Assembly (NCBI GenBank): GCA_963578105.1
Contig: CAUZBP010000036.1
Span: 1 to 43,290, forward strand
Direction of reading: 5' to 3'
DNA from: GCA-2718815 sp963578105
GTDB taxonomy: Bacteria; Planctomycetota; Planctomycetia; Pirellulales; Pirellulaceae
Length of the DNA: 43,290 bases
The position numbers and the translations under genes are program-made. Shown here one piece after another: positions 1 through 7,793 of this stretch (the stretch's first letter is position 1; the number at the start of each line of letters is the position of its first letter). The notes below the pieces were generated by a model. That model ran no database searches and was not told the origin of the DNA. It was given only the letters and a program-made list of their open reading frames with translations.

Positions 1-2458
1 CGCTGACCTGTTCAACACGAACTTAACCAACGCGGTCCTGACCGGCGCGAACCTGACCAACGCGGACCTGGGCTACGCAGGCCTGCCCGGCGCGATCCTG
101 ACGGGCGCGAACCTGACCAACGCGGACCTGGACTACGCGGACCTGACCCTCGCAGGACTGCCCGGCGCGAACCTGACGGGCGCGAACCTGACCGGCGCCA
201 CACTCGATTGGGTTTCCTCTGGAGGAATCGTCGGTAACCCCGTAGGCCTGCCCAACTACTGGCAACTCGTGGGTGGGTATCTGGTTGGGCCAACGGCAAA
301 TTTGACAAGTGCGAACCTAGGAAACAGGAACTTGACCGGCGTGAACCTGTCCTTCGCTACCCTAACCAACGCTGACCTGTTCAACACGAACTTAACCAAC
401 GCGGTCCTGACCGGCGCGAACCTGACCAACGCGGACCTGGGCTACGCAGGCCTGCCCGGCGCGATCCTGACGGGCGCGAACCTGACCAACGCGGACTTGG
501 ACTACGCGGACCTGACCCTCGCAGGACTGCCCGGCGCGAACCTGACGGGCGCGAACCTGACCGGCGCCACACTCGATTGGATTTCCTCTGGAGGAATCGT
601 CGGTAACCCCACCCTGCCCGCCAGTTGGCAGCTCAGAAGCGGGTACCTGGTTGGGCCAACGGCAAATTTGACAAGTGCGAACCTAGAAAACAAGAACTTG
701 ACCGGCGTGAATCTGTCCTCTGCTATCCTGATCGACGCTAACCTGTTCAACACCAACTTAACCAACACAAACTTGGCCTCCGCAATCCTCAATGAAGTTG
801 TCTCTGGAGGAATCACCGGCACCCCGGCGGCCTTGCCCCCCCACTGGCAACTCACAAGCGGGTATCTGGCTGGGCCAAAAGCAAATCTGTCGAACGCAAA
901 CCTGGCCGGCGCGCCCCTGGACTCCGCAAATCTCTACGACGCGAACCTGACCAACTCCCAACTAGCCAATTCGGACCTACGCTACGCAAACCTGTACGAC
1001 GCGGATCTGACGGGCGCGGACCTGAGTCAAACGAAGCTGGGAAGCACGAACCTAGCCAATGCGAACCTGGCGGGCGCGAACCTGGCGGGCGCAAACCTGT
1101 GGGGCGCAAATTTGGACGGCGCGCAGCATCTCAACTCGACCTCCGGCAGCCCCAACTATTATCCCAACACAAAACTCCCCCCCGGCTTCAACCCGGTTGC
1201 CCGAGGCTGGACCCCGACACCTTTTTGCGACTTTAGCGGTGACGCGGATTGCGACCTGCAAGATCTCGACCTTCTAATGTCTGACCTGGAAGAGGTCGAT
1301 CTCCTGACCCCTGGCGAACCGGACGGTTCCTGCTCGGGCACGTTAATCAGCCCGACCTTCGTCCTGACCGCCGCTCACTGTGCCCACAAAAAACCCTCCG
1401 ATCCCTCCGATCAAACACGGGGTCAACCGTTGGGTGATACCGATGGAACGTTCGAGATCGGCGGTAAAAGTTATGCGACTTCAAAGGTAACCGTGCACCC
1501 GAATTACGCAAGACCATTAGGAAACGATGCAAGTCACGACATTGCCCTTTTCGAACTGAGCCAAGCGGTAACTGACATTACTCCCAGTCCAATCTTTACC
1601 GGCACGCCGCAGGACGGGGATGTATTGACGCTGGTCGGTTTTGGCTATGGTGGCGACGGCAACACAGGTCACGATGGGGTGTACGGCACTAAGCGCATGG
1701 GCACAACGGCCATCGACGATGTTACCGGCACCTTAATTTGGTGGAATTTTGACGACAACACGGAAAGCAACACCACGCCCGGTGACAGCGGCGGCCCGGC
1801 CTTCCTGCTGGTCGATGGAGCATACCAAGTGGCCGGCGTCACCTCCGGTGGCGCGCTAGAAAACGCCGCCATCGGCGACACATCCTACAATACGCGAGTC
1901 GACTTCTACGAGAACTGGATTGCACAGTATGTCGACCTTGACGAGGCGCCTGATGGTAGCGGACCAAGGATTTCCGTACCCCGGATTATCAACGGCACAC
2001 CCATCGACTCAAGCGTTTTTCCTTCCGTCGGGAAGGTTTTCTACCGTTTCACACGTTACATTGACCCCCACGATCTAAATTCCGATGGCACCGGTAACTT
2101 GTTAGACATCACGGAGTGGCTCTCACAAGCGGCCACCGCAAATGGTTACGGCTCACCCTATCTGCCCGGTGATACGGATTTGGATCGCGACGTGGACCTG
2201 AGCGACTACAACAAGCTGGCCACCAACTTCGATCCGGTCGGTTTCCAGGGACCTCACGGCTGGAACGATGGCAACTTTGACGCGGACAACGACGTTGACC
2301 TGAGTGACTACAATGCGCTGGCAGCCGGTTTCAACCCCGCCGGTTACGGAGCCGCAGCCGTACCCGAACCGACCAGCGCACTTCTTGCACTGCTGGGCAT
2401 GCTGCTATTCAGTGTGTTTGGCAGGTCGCCGGTGCGACTTGCCAGTGACCCGGGATAA
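1..2458 (+). CDS. Pentapeptide-repeat / dockerin-like / S1 serine protease / PEP-CTERM surface protein (5' partial)
   Basis: The reading frame is open from base 2, so the true start lies before the window; a GTG at 269 is only an internal codon. Bases 2-1130 encode A(N/D)Lxx pentapeptide repeats, which fold as a right-handed quadrilateral helix. A dockerin-like EF-hand (FSGDADCDLQDLD) lies near 1230-1280. A chymotrypsin-fold protease core follows: TAAHC with His at 1376-1378, HDIAL with Asp at 1538-1540, GDSGGP with Ser at 1787-1789. The canonical protease N-terminus (RIINGTP...SVGKV) lies after the core, at about 1981-2042. Further dockerin-like repeats (2073-2330) and a PEP-CTERM tail (VPEP, hydrophobic helix, Arg) end the protein. 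Inferred: exported, surface-sorted by an exosortase-type system, with protease activity possible but rearranged. Architecture is confident; substrate unknown. Confidence 0.85.
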   Translation, partial: ADLFNTNLTNAVLTGANLTNADLGYAGLPGAILTGANLTNADLDYADLTLAGLPGANLTGANLTGATLDWVSSGGIVGNPVGLPNYWQLVGGYLVGPTANLTSANLGNRNLTGVNLSFATLTNADLFNTNLTNAVLTGANLTNADLGYAGLPGAILTGANLTNADLDYADLTLAGLPGANLTGANLTGATLDWISSGGIVGNPTLPASWQLRSGYLVGPTANLTSANLENKNLTGVNLSSAILIDANLFNTNLTNTNLASAILNEVVSGGITGTPAALPPHWQLTSGYLAGPKANLSNANLAGAPLDSANLYDANLTNSQLANSDLRYANLYDADLTGADLSQTKLGSTNLANANLAGANLAGANLWGANLDGAQHLNSTSGSPNYYPNTKLPPGFNPVARGWTPTPFCDFSGDADCDLQDLDLLMSDLEEVDLLTPGEPDGSCSGTLISPTFVLTAAHCAHKKPSDPSDQTRGQPLGDTDGTFEIGGKSYATSKVTVHPNYARPLGNDASHDIALFELSQAVTDITPSPIFTGTPQDGDVLTLVGFGYGGDGNTGHDGVYGTKRMGTTAIDDVTGTLIWWNFDDNTESNTTPGDSGGPAFLLVDGAYQVAGVTSGGALENAAIGDTSYNTRVDFYENWIAQYVDLDEAPDGSGPRISVPRIINGTPIDSSVFPSVGKVFYRFTRYIDPHDLNSDGTGNLLDITEWLSQAATANGYGSPYLPGDTDLDRDVDLSDYNKLATNFDPVGFQGPHGWNDGNFDADNDVDLSDYNALAAGFNPAGYGAAAVPEPTSALLALLGMLLFSVFGRSPVRLASDPG
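2..739 (+). repeat. 369-bp in-frame tandem duplication inside the pentapeptide gene
   Basis: Copy 1 (2-370) and copy 2 (371-739) are in the same frame, 123 codons each. The first about 238 bases differ at only two positions (C/T in a Leu codon, G/A giving Val versus Ile). The rest of the unit has diverged more, and a partial third copy continues to about 860. The near identity suggests a recent duplication. The array may extend further left, beyond the window. Confidence 0.9.
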
Positions 2459-2629
2459 GTCGCCCGAAACTCGGTGTCATTCTTCCATCAGGAAGTCACG
2501 TCGGAGCGATTGAATATCAGCCGCTCCGCTGCAGGACAGAGTGATCAGGATCCTGGCGCAACCAATCCAGCGCTGGTGGTAGGTAGCTGCTGATGCCGAT
2601 GTGCTGCAAGACGCGACGGGAAGCGAAAG

Positions 2630-2702
<73 letters not shown>

Positions 2703-2857
2703 AAAGCCTTTGTAACATGCAAGTTACATTCGTTTCCAGAGGTGACATTTTGAATTTGGCCACCATGAATCCACCCTGCGGCAGAAGTGAGGCTATCCCA
2801 GACTATTTTCTTGCCCCTGTTGGGTGTCCAGGCTTGGAACCTGCAACCGGTCTGTAA

Positions 2858-3062
2858 CCGTGTTCAATTGGGCTGCCACGTAGTTTTGAAGATCTTATCG
2901 AGTGGCTTCGTGAGAGCAGCTTCCCCTACGGAGTGCTCCTGATGACCGGTACGGGAATCGTACCCGACAGCGAATTTACTTTGCGAATTTACTCTGCGGC
3001 GAGGCGATGTCGTCGAGATCACCATCGACGGTGTGGGCACTCTCTCCAATCTCGTCAATTGA
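2858..3062 (+). pseudogene. Fumarylacetoacetate hydrolase family, C-terminal remnant with frameshift
   Basis: The frame after the stop at 2855-2857 reads SFEDLIEWLRESSFPYG then VLLMTGTGIVP, the C-terminal signature of the FAH family (usually fPdGvvLlTGTGIVPp). At 2970-2993 an 11-bp word (GCGAATTTACT) occurs twice, 13 bp apart. Removing the extra 13 bases restores EFTLRRGDVVEITIDG followed by VGTLSNLVN and the stop at 3060-3062, again as in the family. So the remnant has lost most of its 5' part and is frameshifted. It faces the tRNA gene and the oxidoreductase remnants on the opposite strand. No function expected. Confidence 0.75.
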
Positions 3063-3163
3063 CATTCATCGCTGTTCACTCCGTGATCTAACCAGAGAGA
3101 CCATAGCGGGCGCTCGAAAGGCGGCGTATCCTGCTAAAGGATCAAACTCAAACGCAGAGCCAG

Positions 3164-3973
3164 TCACGTTGTGGGTTCCCAGCCCGGCGCGTATTCTCGT
3201 TTCCAATGACGCATCGCGTCCGGGTCATTCAGGATGCGCCCCGTTTCGGGATCACAGGTCAACGTACGGCCCGTACGGTGCGCAATGTTACCCAAGTGGC
3301 AGAGCAACGTACTGCGGTGCCCCTCCAAGATCGGAGCATTCAGCGTTGAACTATCGGCCTGACGGACGGCAGCCAAGAAATTTGCTGCGTGAAGTGACGG
3401 ACTTTTGTCAGATTCTTGATGGGCTTCCTGCACTTCGTTGGCCCGATCGAAAATCTGAAAACTGCCGCTGGCGGCCAATTCCAATGAACCCTCTGTCCCG
3501 TAGAAAGAAACGAACGCTTGATCTTGCACGGGATGTCGATTGCAGCTTACGCCATGCCAAGTGATCATCTTCTCGTGGCCAAATTCGAATCCAACCGTAT
3601 GCGTGTCGGGTGTCTCCTGATCGTCCCGGTATGCGTACCGTCCGCCGACGGACGTCACCCGACTAGGATACGATACACCGAGTCCCCAACGACAAAGATC
3701 GAGCGTGTGAATGCCGTTGTTGCCCAGCTCACCGTTTCCCCAGTGCCAACACCAATGCCAGTTGTAGTGGACAACGTTATCCCGAAAGTCCCGGCGCGGC
3801 GCGGGGCCCTGCCAGAGATCGTAATTCAGTGAGTCGGGAACGACCGCAACATGCCCCGTTCCGATCGAGCCCCGTGCCGCGCTGTACCAAGCGCGGGCCA
3901 AAGTGGCATTTCCAATTGCCCCGTCATGGATTCGCTGAATCGCCAACTGCGTGCCGGGGCTGCTGCGCCTTGT
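3164..3973 (-). pseudogene. Gfo/Idh/MocA oxidoreductase, C-terminal half (separated from its N-terminus)
   Basis: The minus strand encodes the C-terminal substrate-binding half of a planctomycete Gfo/Idh/MocA oxidoreductase: RRSSPGTQLAIQRIHDGAIG, YDLWQGPAPRR, NWHWCWHWGNGELGNNGIH and LDLCRWGLGV are typical of the family. The frame is closed upstream by a stop at 3974-3976; reading one frame over just before it gives QIGKQ, close to the expected QMGNQ, so a single-base indel may also be present. The NAD-binding N-terminus is found at 5183-5417 on the same strand. The middle part with the usual EKP motif is missing. Expected to be non-functional alone, as it lacks the Rossmann fold. Confidence 0.8.
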
Positions 3974-4078
3974 TTACCAATTTGTGATAAGGGGTGAAAG
4001 AAGCCATCAGCCAGATTCTATCACGCACTCTGCCGCAGTGGAAAATCCCTCGCAACTCACTGCCATGGGTGAGGATGC

Positions 4079-4900
4079 TCAGGACTTGTCAACAAGGCTA
4101 TGTAACCATCCCATGAAATGGACCCAGGCCCAGAGAACCCAGAGGAGGCCAAAAAAAACGGCGAAGATCCCCGACCCGATCGTTAAGACAGGGTGCAGTT
4201 CAAGTATCGCCAGAACGATGGCCAGCCCAACCATTCCGCCCAACGCCCAGAAGTTCCCTTTGGTAACAATCAACGGAAAGAAAATGATCTTGAAGATCAA
4301 GATCAAGATCTTGTCCAACAGGTTTCGTTCCTCTCCCCCCGCCCTGCGGATGATGAAGTTAAACAGGGTCCCCATGAACAGAGAACCGAACAGCATGGAA
4401 AACCCCAACACGTGCAACTCAAACGATTCCACCCCAGCTTCCAGCACCGCGCGGCTTGCCTTGCCCGGGTCGTACGATACCGAAACGGTTTTTCCAAGTG
4501 GGTAACGGGAAACGGTCTCCTGCGCGCCATACGGGTGTCCGCCGATCACCAAGACATTCGAGCGATGCTCAATCCCCTCGACCGTATAGACATACTCGAT
4601 ATCCGCCGAATAGGTGGTACCATCTTCGTCGGTGTGAGAGGTGACCTCCGAGGTGACGATCTTTCCTGACACAACCGGCCACTCGGCGCTGGCCCTGGCT
4701 CCTCTCCGCTGGAGCTGGCCGTAGAGGATCAGCACCAACCCGATAGCGCCAATGATGCCCCAGATAAACAGCAGCGCATGACGTTGCGTGCGTCCTTCCG
4801 CTTTCTCCTTGTCCGCTTTCTCCTTGTCCGCTTTCTCCTTGTCCGCTTTCTCCTTGTCCGCTTTCTCCTTGTCCGATTCAGACGGCGTACGATTGGACAT
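4079..4900 (-). CDS. DUF3592-like membrane protein with DKEKA-repeat N-terminus
   Basis: A 273-residue protein. The start at 4898-4900 is chosen because AGGAGA lies about 10 bases upstream and the product then begins MSNRTPSESDKEKAD. The N-terminal cytoplasmic segment holds five DKEKA repeats. A transmembrane helix follows (LLFIWGIIGAIGLVLILYG), then an extracytoplasmic domain of the DUF3592 kind (WPVVSGKIV...YSADIEYVYTVEG...VSVSYDPGKASRAVL), then three or more hydrophobic helices in the C-terminal half. The family is of unknown function. It appears intact although it sits between two halves of a disrupted oxidoreductase gene, as if carried in by the insertion. Family call moderately sure. 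Confidence 0.8.
   Translation of the reverse strand: MSNRTPSESDKEKADKEKADKEKADKEKADKEKAEGRTQRHALLFIWGIIGAIGLVLILYGQLQRRGARASAEWPVVSGKIVTSEVTSHTDEDGTTYSADIEYVYTVEGIEHRSNVLVIGGHPYGAQETVSRYPLGKTVSVSYDPGKASRAVLEAGVESFELHVLGFSMLFGSLFMGTLFNFIIRRAGGEERNLLDKILILIFKIIFFPLIVTKGNFWALGGMVGLAIVLAILELHPVLTIGSGIFAVFFGLLWVLWAWVHFMGWLHSLVDKS
4801..4875 (-). repeat. Five perfect 15-bp tandem repeats (DKEKA coding)
   Basis: The unit CTTTCTCCTTGTCCG (plus strand) is present five times in a row without a mismatch and encodes DKEKA repeats near the N-terminus of the DUF3592 protein. Being a multiple of three and perfect, it could change copy number by slippage without breaking the frame. Confidence 0.95.
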
Positions 4901-4993
4901 AGCAGGTAGCTCTCCTGATGATGTTGCAGTCCATACCATTTTCTGCGGGAATTGACCGTGAAACAAAGAATCGATGCCAGTTGCAAATCGCTC

Positions 4994-5182
4994 CTACTTG
5001 GCGAGCAAGTCGAGAATCTCCTGTTTTTCGAGTCCGTCGACCAGGCCCTTGGGCATAGGCGAGATTGGGGAATTCCGCCGCGTAACGATTTCCTGCTTGG
5101 AGAAAGAAACAATCTTGTCTGGGGCAAGTGGGTCGGGTACCAGCCGTTCCCTGGCTCCCTTGATACCCAAGATCAGCAAACG
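4994..5182 (-). pseudogene. PVC-type putative heme-binding domain protein, C-terminal remnant
   Basis: The minus strand encodes about 60 residues ending at a TAG: ...LAPDKIVSFSKQEIVTRRNS, then PISPMPKGLVDGLEKQEILDLLAK. The pattern (I..R..SPxSxMPxGLxxxLxxxEILDLLA) is the C-terminal end of the large planctomycete/verrucomicrobial cytochrome-like proteins. The 5' part of that gene is absent: upstream the sequence changes directly into the N-terminus of an oxidoreductase. The usual last residues after LLA are replaced by K-stop. Remnant, no function expected. Confidence 0.65.
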
Positions 5183-5417
5183 CTTTCAGGCAGGTATTGA
5201 CGCGTTGGTCGTCCGTATCGCACAAATACCTCACGTCAACGTTGGGCAACAAGGCGAATATTTTTGCCAAGTAGAAACCGCGTCCCAACCCCATGACACC
5301 GATCACCACGGGTTCACTCGGAGCATCAGCTGCGCGGGCATCCCACGCCGGCAACGCGACCGCGCCGGCCATTGACAACCCGCGCAGAACTTCACGTCGC
5401 CGACTCATCTTGTCCAT
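5183..5417 (-). pseudogene. Gfo/Idh/MocA oxidoreductase, N-terminal fragment with Tat signal
   Basis: From an ATG at 5415-5417 (GGAG about 8 bases upstream) the product begins MDKMSRRREVLRGLSMAG, a twin-arginine signal peptide ending near AWDARA, followed by the Rossmann start VVIGVMGLGRGFYLAKIFA and then NVDVRYLCDTDDQR. Homology is lost near 5180, where the frame runs into the heme-domain remnant. This is the missing N-terminus of the fragment at 3164-3973, on the same strand and in the right order. The full gene would have encoded a periplasmic NAD(P)-dependent oxidoreductase of roughly 400-450 residues. The exact junction is uncertain by about 10 bases. Confidence 0.75.
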
Positions 5418-5552
5418 GGCTCGCTCCGAACGCAGAGGTTCTCTTCCTAGCACACTCATCACGTTGATGATGACGCATCCTCGCCCACGAATGAATGCAT
5501 TCGACGTATGCGGTAAATGACAAATAAACATCGACGTTATCCCTATCGATCA

Positions 5553-5568
5553 GCTGAGCGACGGGCCC
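5553..5568 (-). repeat. 16-nt copy of the tRNA-Ile2 5' end
   Basis: The minus strand reads GGGCCCGTCGCTCAGC, identical to the first 16 bases of the tRNA gene at 2630-2702 except for one base (C for A at position 9), and in the same orientation. The rest of a tRNA is missing: no matching D stem or anticodon arm follows. It could be a remnant left by a tRNA-targeted integration, or chance conservation of the tRNA box-A-like motif. Confidence 0.5.
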
Positions 5569-6205
5569 ACGATCGTCGTTTGTCAGGTTATTTGCAGGAG
5601 TGTTATCACTCCCGCTCCTGGTAGCACCACCCGTTAGACCGATTGTCATCCAAAATCGACACCATCTGAAAAATCGCGGTGTCGGTTGCTACCATAACGC
5701 CTCAATTTACTCCATCTCACAAGCGGGGAAAAGTGGCACATGAGAAGGTCATCTTCAGGATCGACACCCCGTTTTGAATGCACCCCTAAAGACCGTTCTG
5801 CGAACAATCCGCAGCCACCCGGTCACCCGTTTGACGAGCGAGCAAATCATCGCTGACGTCCTGATTGCAATTGCGTACGACCTGCCAGCCGTCTTCAACT
5901 TTCCCGTAGGAACACGCCTGACGCTCGGTTTTTATCGGATCTCACGGAGGGACCGCGAACAGTCTGACCCACCTCCGTTCGAGTCACCACGATCCGTCGG
6001 CTCCCGGTGTCGAAAGACGGTCGTTCCGCTGCCTGCTTTCACCTTGAGGGCTCGCCCCGGTGGATTGCTGACCCAGGTATGAGGAGCTATGTTGTCACCC
6101 TGTACCACGTTTCGCCCTGATTTTGAATCATCGACAACCGTTGCGTCTGGAAGCAGGAAACCCAACTGGAAACCGTGCTGACTTCACAACGAAAGTGAAC
6201 CAACC
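5569..6205. other. Stretch without a recognisable gene
   Basis: About 640 bases between the oxidoreductase remnant and the M81 peptidase gene. A plus-strand frame of 102 codons (5774-6082) and a minus-strand frame of 77 codons (5932-6165) exist but neither shows a known motif, a good ribosome site or clear coding character. Probably leader sequence for the peptidase plus further decayed DNA. Confidence 0.5.
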
Positions 6206-7681
6206 ATGCGAATCGGAATGATCTCGTTGATTCACGAATCGAATGCTTTCATCCGGACGCCAACCACCCTGGAAATGTTTCAACGAGAGGGTCTCCTTTC
6301 CGGGAAACAGATGTACGACCTCGGTTCCAGCGAATTGGGAGAGGTGAAAGGCTTTATCGATGGACTGGAGGCTGCCGGGTGGGAACCAGTACCGATTTTC
6401 TTTGCCCGGACACCACCTTCGGGTGCGATCACCGGGCCAACCTGCGAACAGTTGATGGAAACCATGTTCGACAATCTGCAACGTGCCGGTGAACTGGACG
6501 GCGTACTGGCCAACCCTCACGGTGCAAACATGGGAACCGGTGACGAATATCGGGATCTGGACGGCCATTGGCTAACGCGAGTCAGAACCACCGTGGGCCG
6601 GGACGTACCGATCATCTGTGTCGTCGACCCGCACTGCAATCTGTCACCGCGGATGGTCGATGCCTGCGACGCGACGATTGCCTACCGGACAAATCCTCAC
6701 CTGGATCAGATACAGCGGGGTCTGGAAGGGGCCGACTTGATGATTCGGACACTGCGCCGTGAAGTGACTCCGGTCCAGGCAGCATCCTTTCCGCCACTGG
6801 CGATCAACATAGAAAAACAGCGAACCGACGCAGAGCCCTGCCGTTCAATGTATCAACTGGCGGGTGAACTCGCCGGTCAGCCCGGCGTGCTATCCAACAG
6901 CATTGTTCTGGGGTATCCGTACTCCGACGTCGAGGAAATGGGTACGTCTTTCATCACGGTGACCGATAACGATCCTGACCTGGCCCGCCAGCATTCAAAT
7001 CGTCTGGCAGAATATTTATTGGATCACCGTCAGGATTTCGTCGGCGATTTTATCGGTGTCGCGGAAGCTGTCGACCTCGCGCTGCAGGAAAATGGTCCCG
7101 TCTGCCTACTCGACATGGGTGATAATATCGGCGGAGGTTCAACTGCGGATGGAACTTTTATCGCGCACGAGCTGCTACAACGTGGAAATATCCGGGGCTT
7201 CGTCCGTCTTCATGACCCCGAATCGATGCAGCAGGCTGAACGGGCAGGAATCGGAGCGAAGACAAAGCTCCGGATGGGCGGAAAAATCGACGATCAGCAC
7301 GGTTCACCTCTGGAAACCGAAGTGCTCGTGAAAAGTTTGCACAACGGCCGTTTCACCGAATCAGAAATCCGTCACGGTGGGCGCACCAGGTATGACATGG
7401 GCCAAACGGCCATTGTCGAGACCGATACGGGCTTGACGATCAGCCTGACGTCAAAAAGTTGCGGTCCCGTCAGCATCGGAGTCATGACGAGTTGCGGCCT
7501 GAAGCCGGAAGACTTTCAAATCATCGTCGCCAAGGGTGTGCATTCTCCGGTGCCGGCGTTCGAGCCCGTGTGCGTAAAACTCGTTCGCGTCAACACACCG
7601 GGTTCCACAACCGCCGACGTGAACTCTTTCAATTACCAACACCGACGCAGACCACTGTATCCCTTCGAGAAAATCGAATAA
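6206..7681 (+). CDS. M81 family metallopeptidase (MlrC-like)
   Basis: A 491-residue protein, the usual length for the M81 / microcystinase C family. It starts MRIGMISLIHESNAF, containing the HExNxF family motif, and has DGVLANPHGANM, VVDPHCNLSP (metal-ligand region) and the C-terminal-domain motif DMGDNIGGGS. These enzymes are zinc-dependent hydrolases; MlrC cleaves linearised microcystin peptides, but most planctomycete homologues have unknown peptide or amide substrates. No signal peptide is visible, so it should act in the cytoplasm. No strong Shine-Dalgarno precedes the ATG. It stands alone, followed about 110 bases later by a separately promoted transporter gene. Family call secure, substrate unknown. 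Confidence 0.93.
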   Translation: MRIGMISLIHESNAFIRTPTTLEMFQREGLLSGKQMYDLGSSELGEVKGFIDGLEAAGWEPVPIFFARTPPSGAITGPTCEQLMETMFDNLQRAGELDGVLANPHGANMGTGDEYRDLDGHWLTRVRTTVGRDVPIICVVDPHCNLSPRMVDACDATIAYRTNPHLDQIQRGLEGADLMIRTLRREVTPVQAASFPPLAINIEKQRTDAEPCRSMYQLAGELAGQPGVLSNSIVLGYPYSDVEEMGTSFITVTDNDPDLARQHSNRLAEYLLDHRQDFVGDFIGVAEAVDLALQENGPVCLLDMGDNIGGGSTADGTFIAHELLQRGNIRGFVRLHDPESMQQAERAGIGAKTKLRMGGKIDDQHGSPLETEVLVKSLHNGRFTESEIRHGGRTRYDMGQTAIVETDTGLTISLTSKSCGPVSIGVMTSCGLKPEDFQIIVAKGVHSPVPAFEPVCVKLVRVNTPGSTTADVNSFNYQHRRRPLYPFEKIE

Positions 7682-7741
7682 AGCAACGGAACATCCGACC
7701 AGATATCAGCATGCCCGTGTGAAGCCACTGCTTGGTTGCCG

Positions 7742-7770
7742 TTGGTAGGTTTCAGCACACCGACTATAAT
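7742..7770 (+). promoter_or_regulatory. Sigma-70-type promoter of the AI-2E family gene
   Basis: TTGGTA (7742-7747) and a perfect TATAAT (7765-7770) are separated by 17 bases. Transcription would begin near 7777, giving a leader of under 20 bases before the GTG at 7794, with GGGAGGG as ribosome site in it. This is the best housekeeping-type promoter seen in the window. Confidence 0.6.
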
Positions 7771-7793
7771 TTCTGCCAGCCTGGGAGGGTTCC

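Noticed and set aside
12..1341. Several minus-strand and alternate-frame open frames (Arg/Ser/Gly/Pro-rich) opposite the pentapeptide gene
   Set aside because: They mirror the repetitive GC-rich coding strand, have no motifs or starts of their own, and repeat with the same period as the real gene.
3007..3564. 185-codon plus-strand frame
   Set aside because: It overlaps the clear oxidoreductase remnant on the other strand and has no recognisable domain.
5774..6082. 102-codon plus-strand frame before the M81 gene
   Set aside because: No motif, no ribosome site; composition near the end resembles non-coding sequence.
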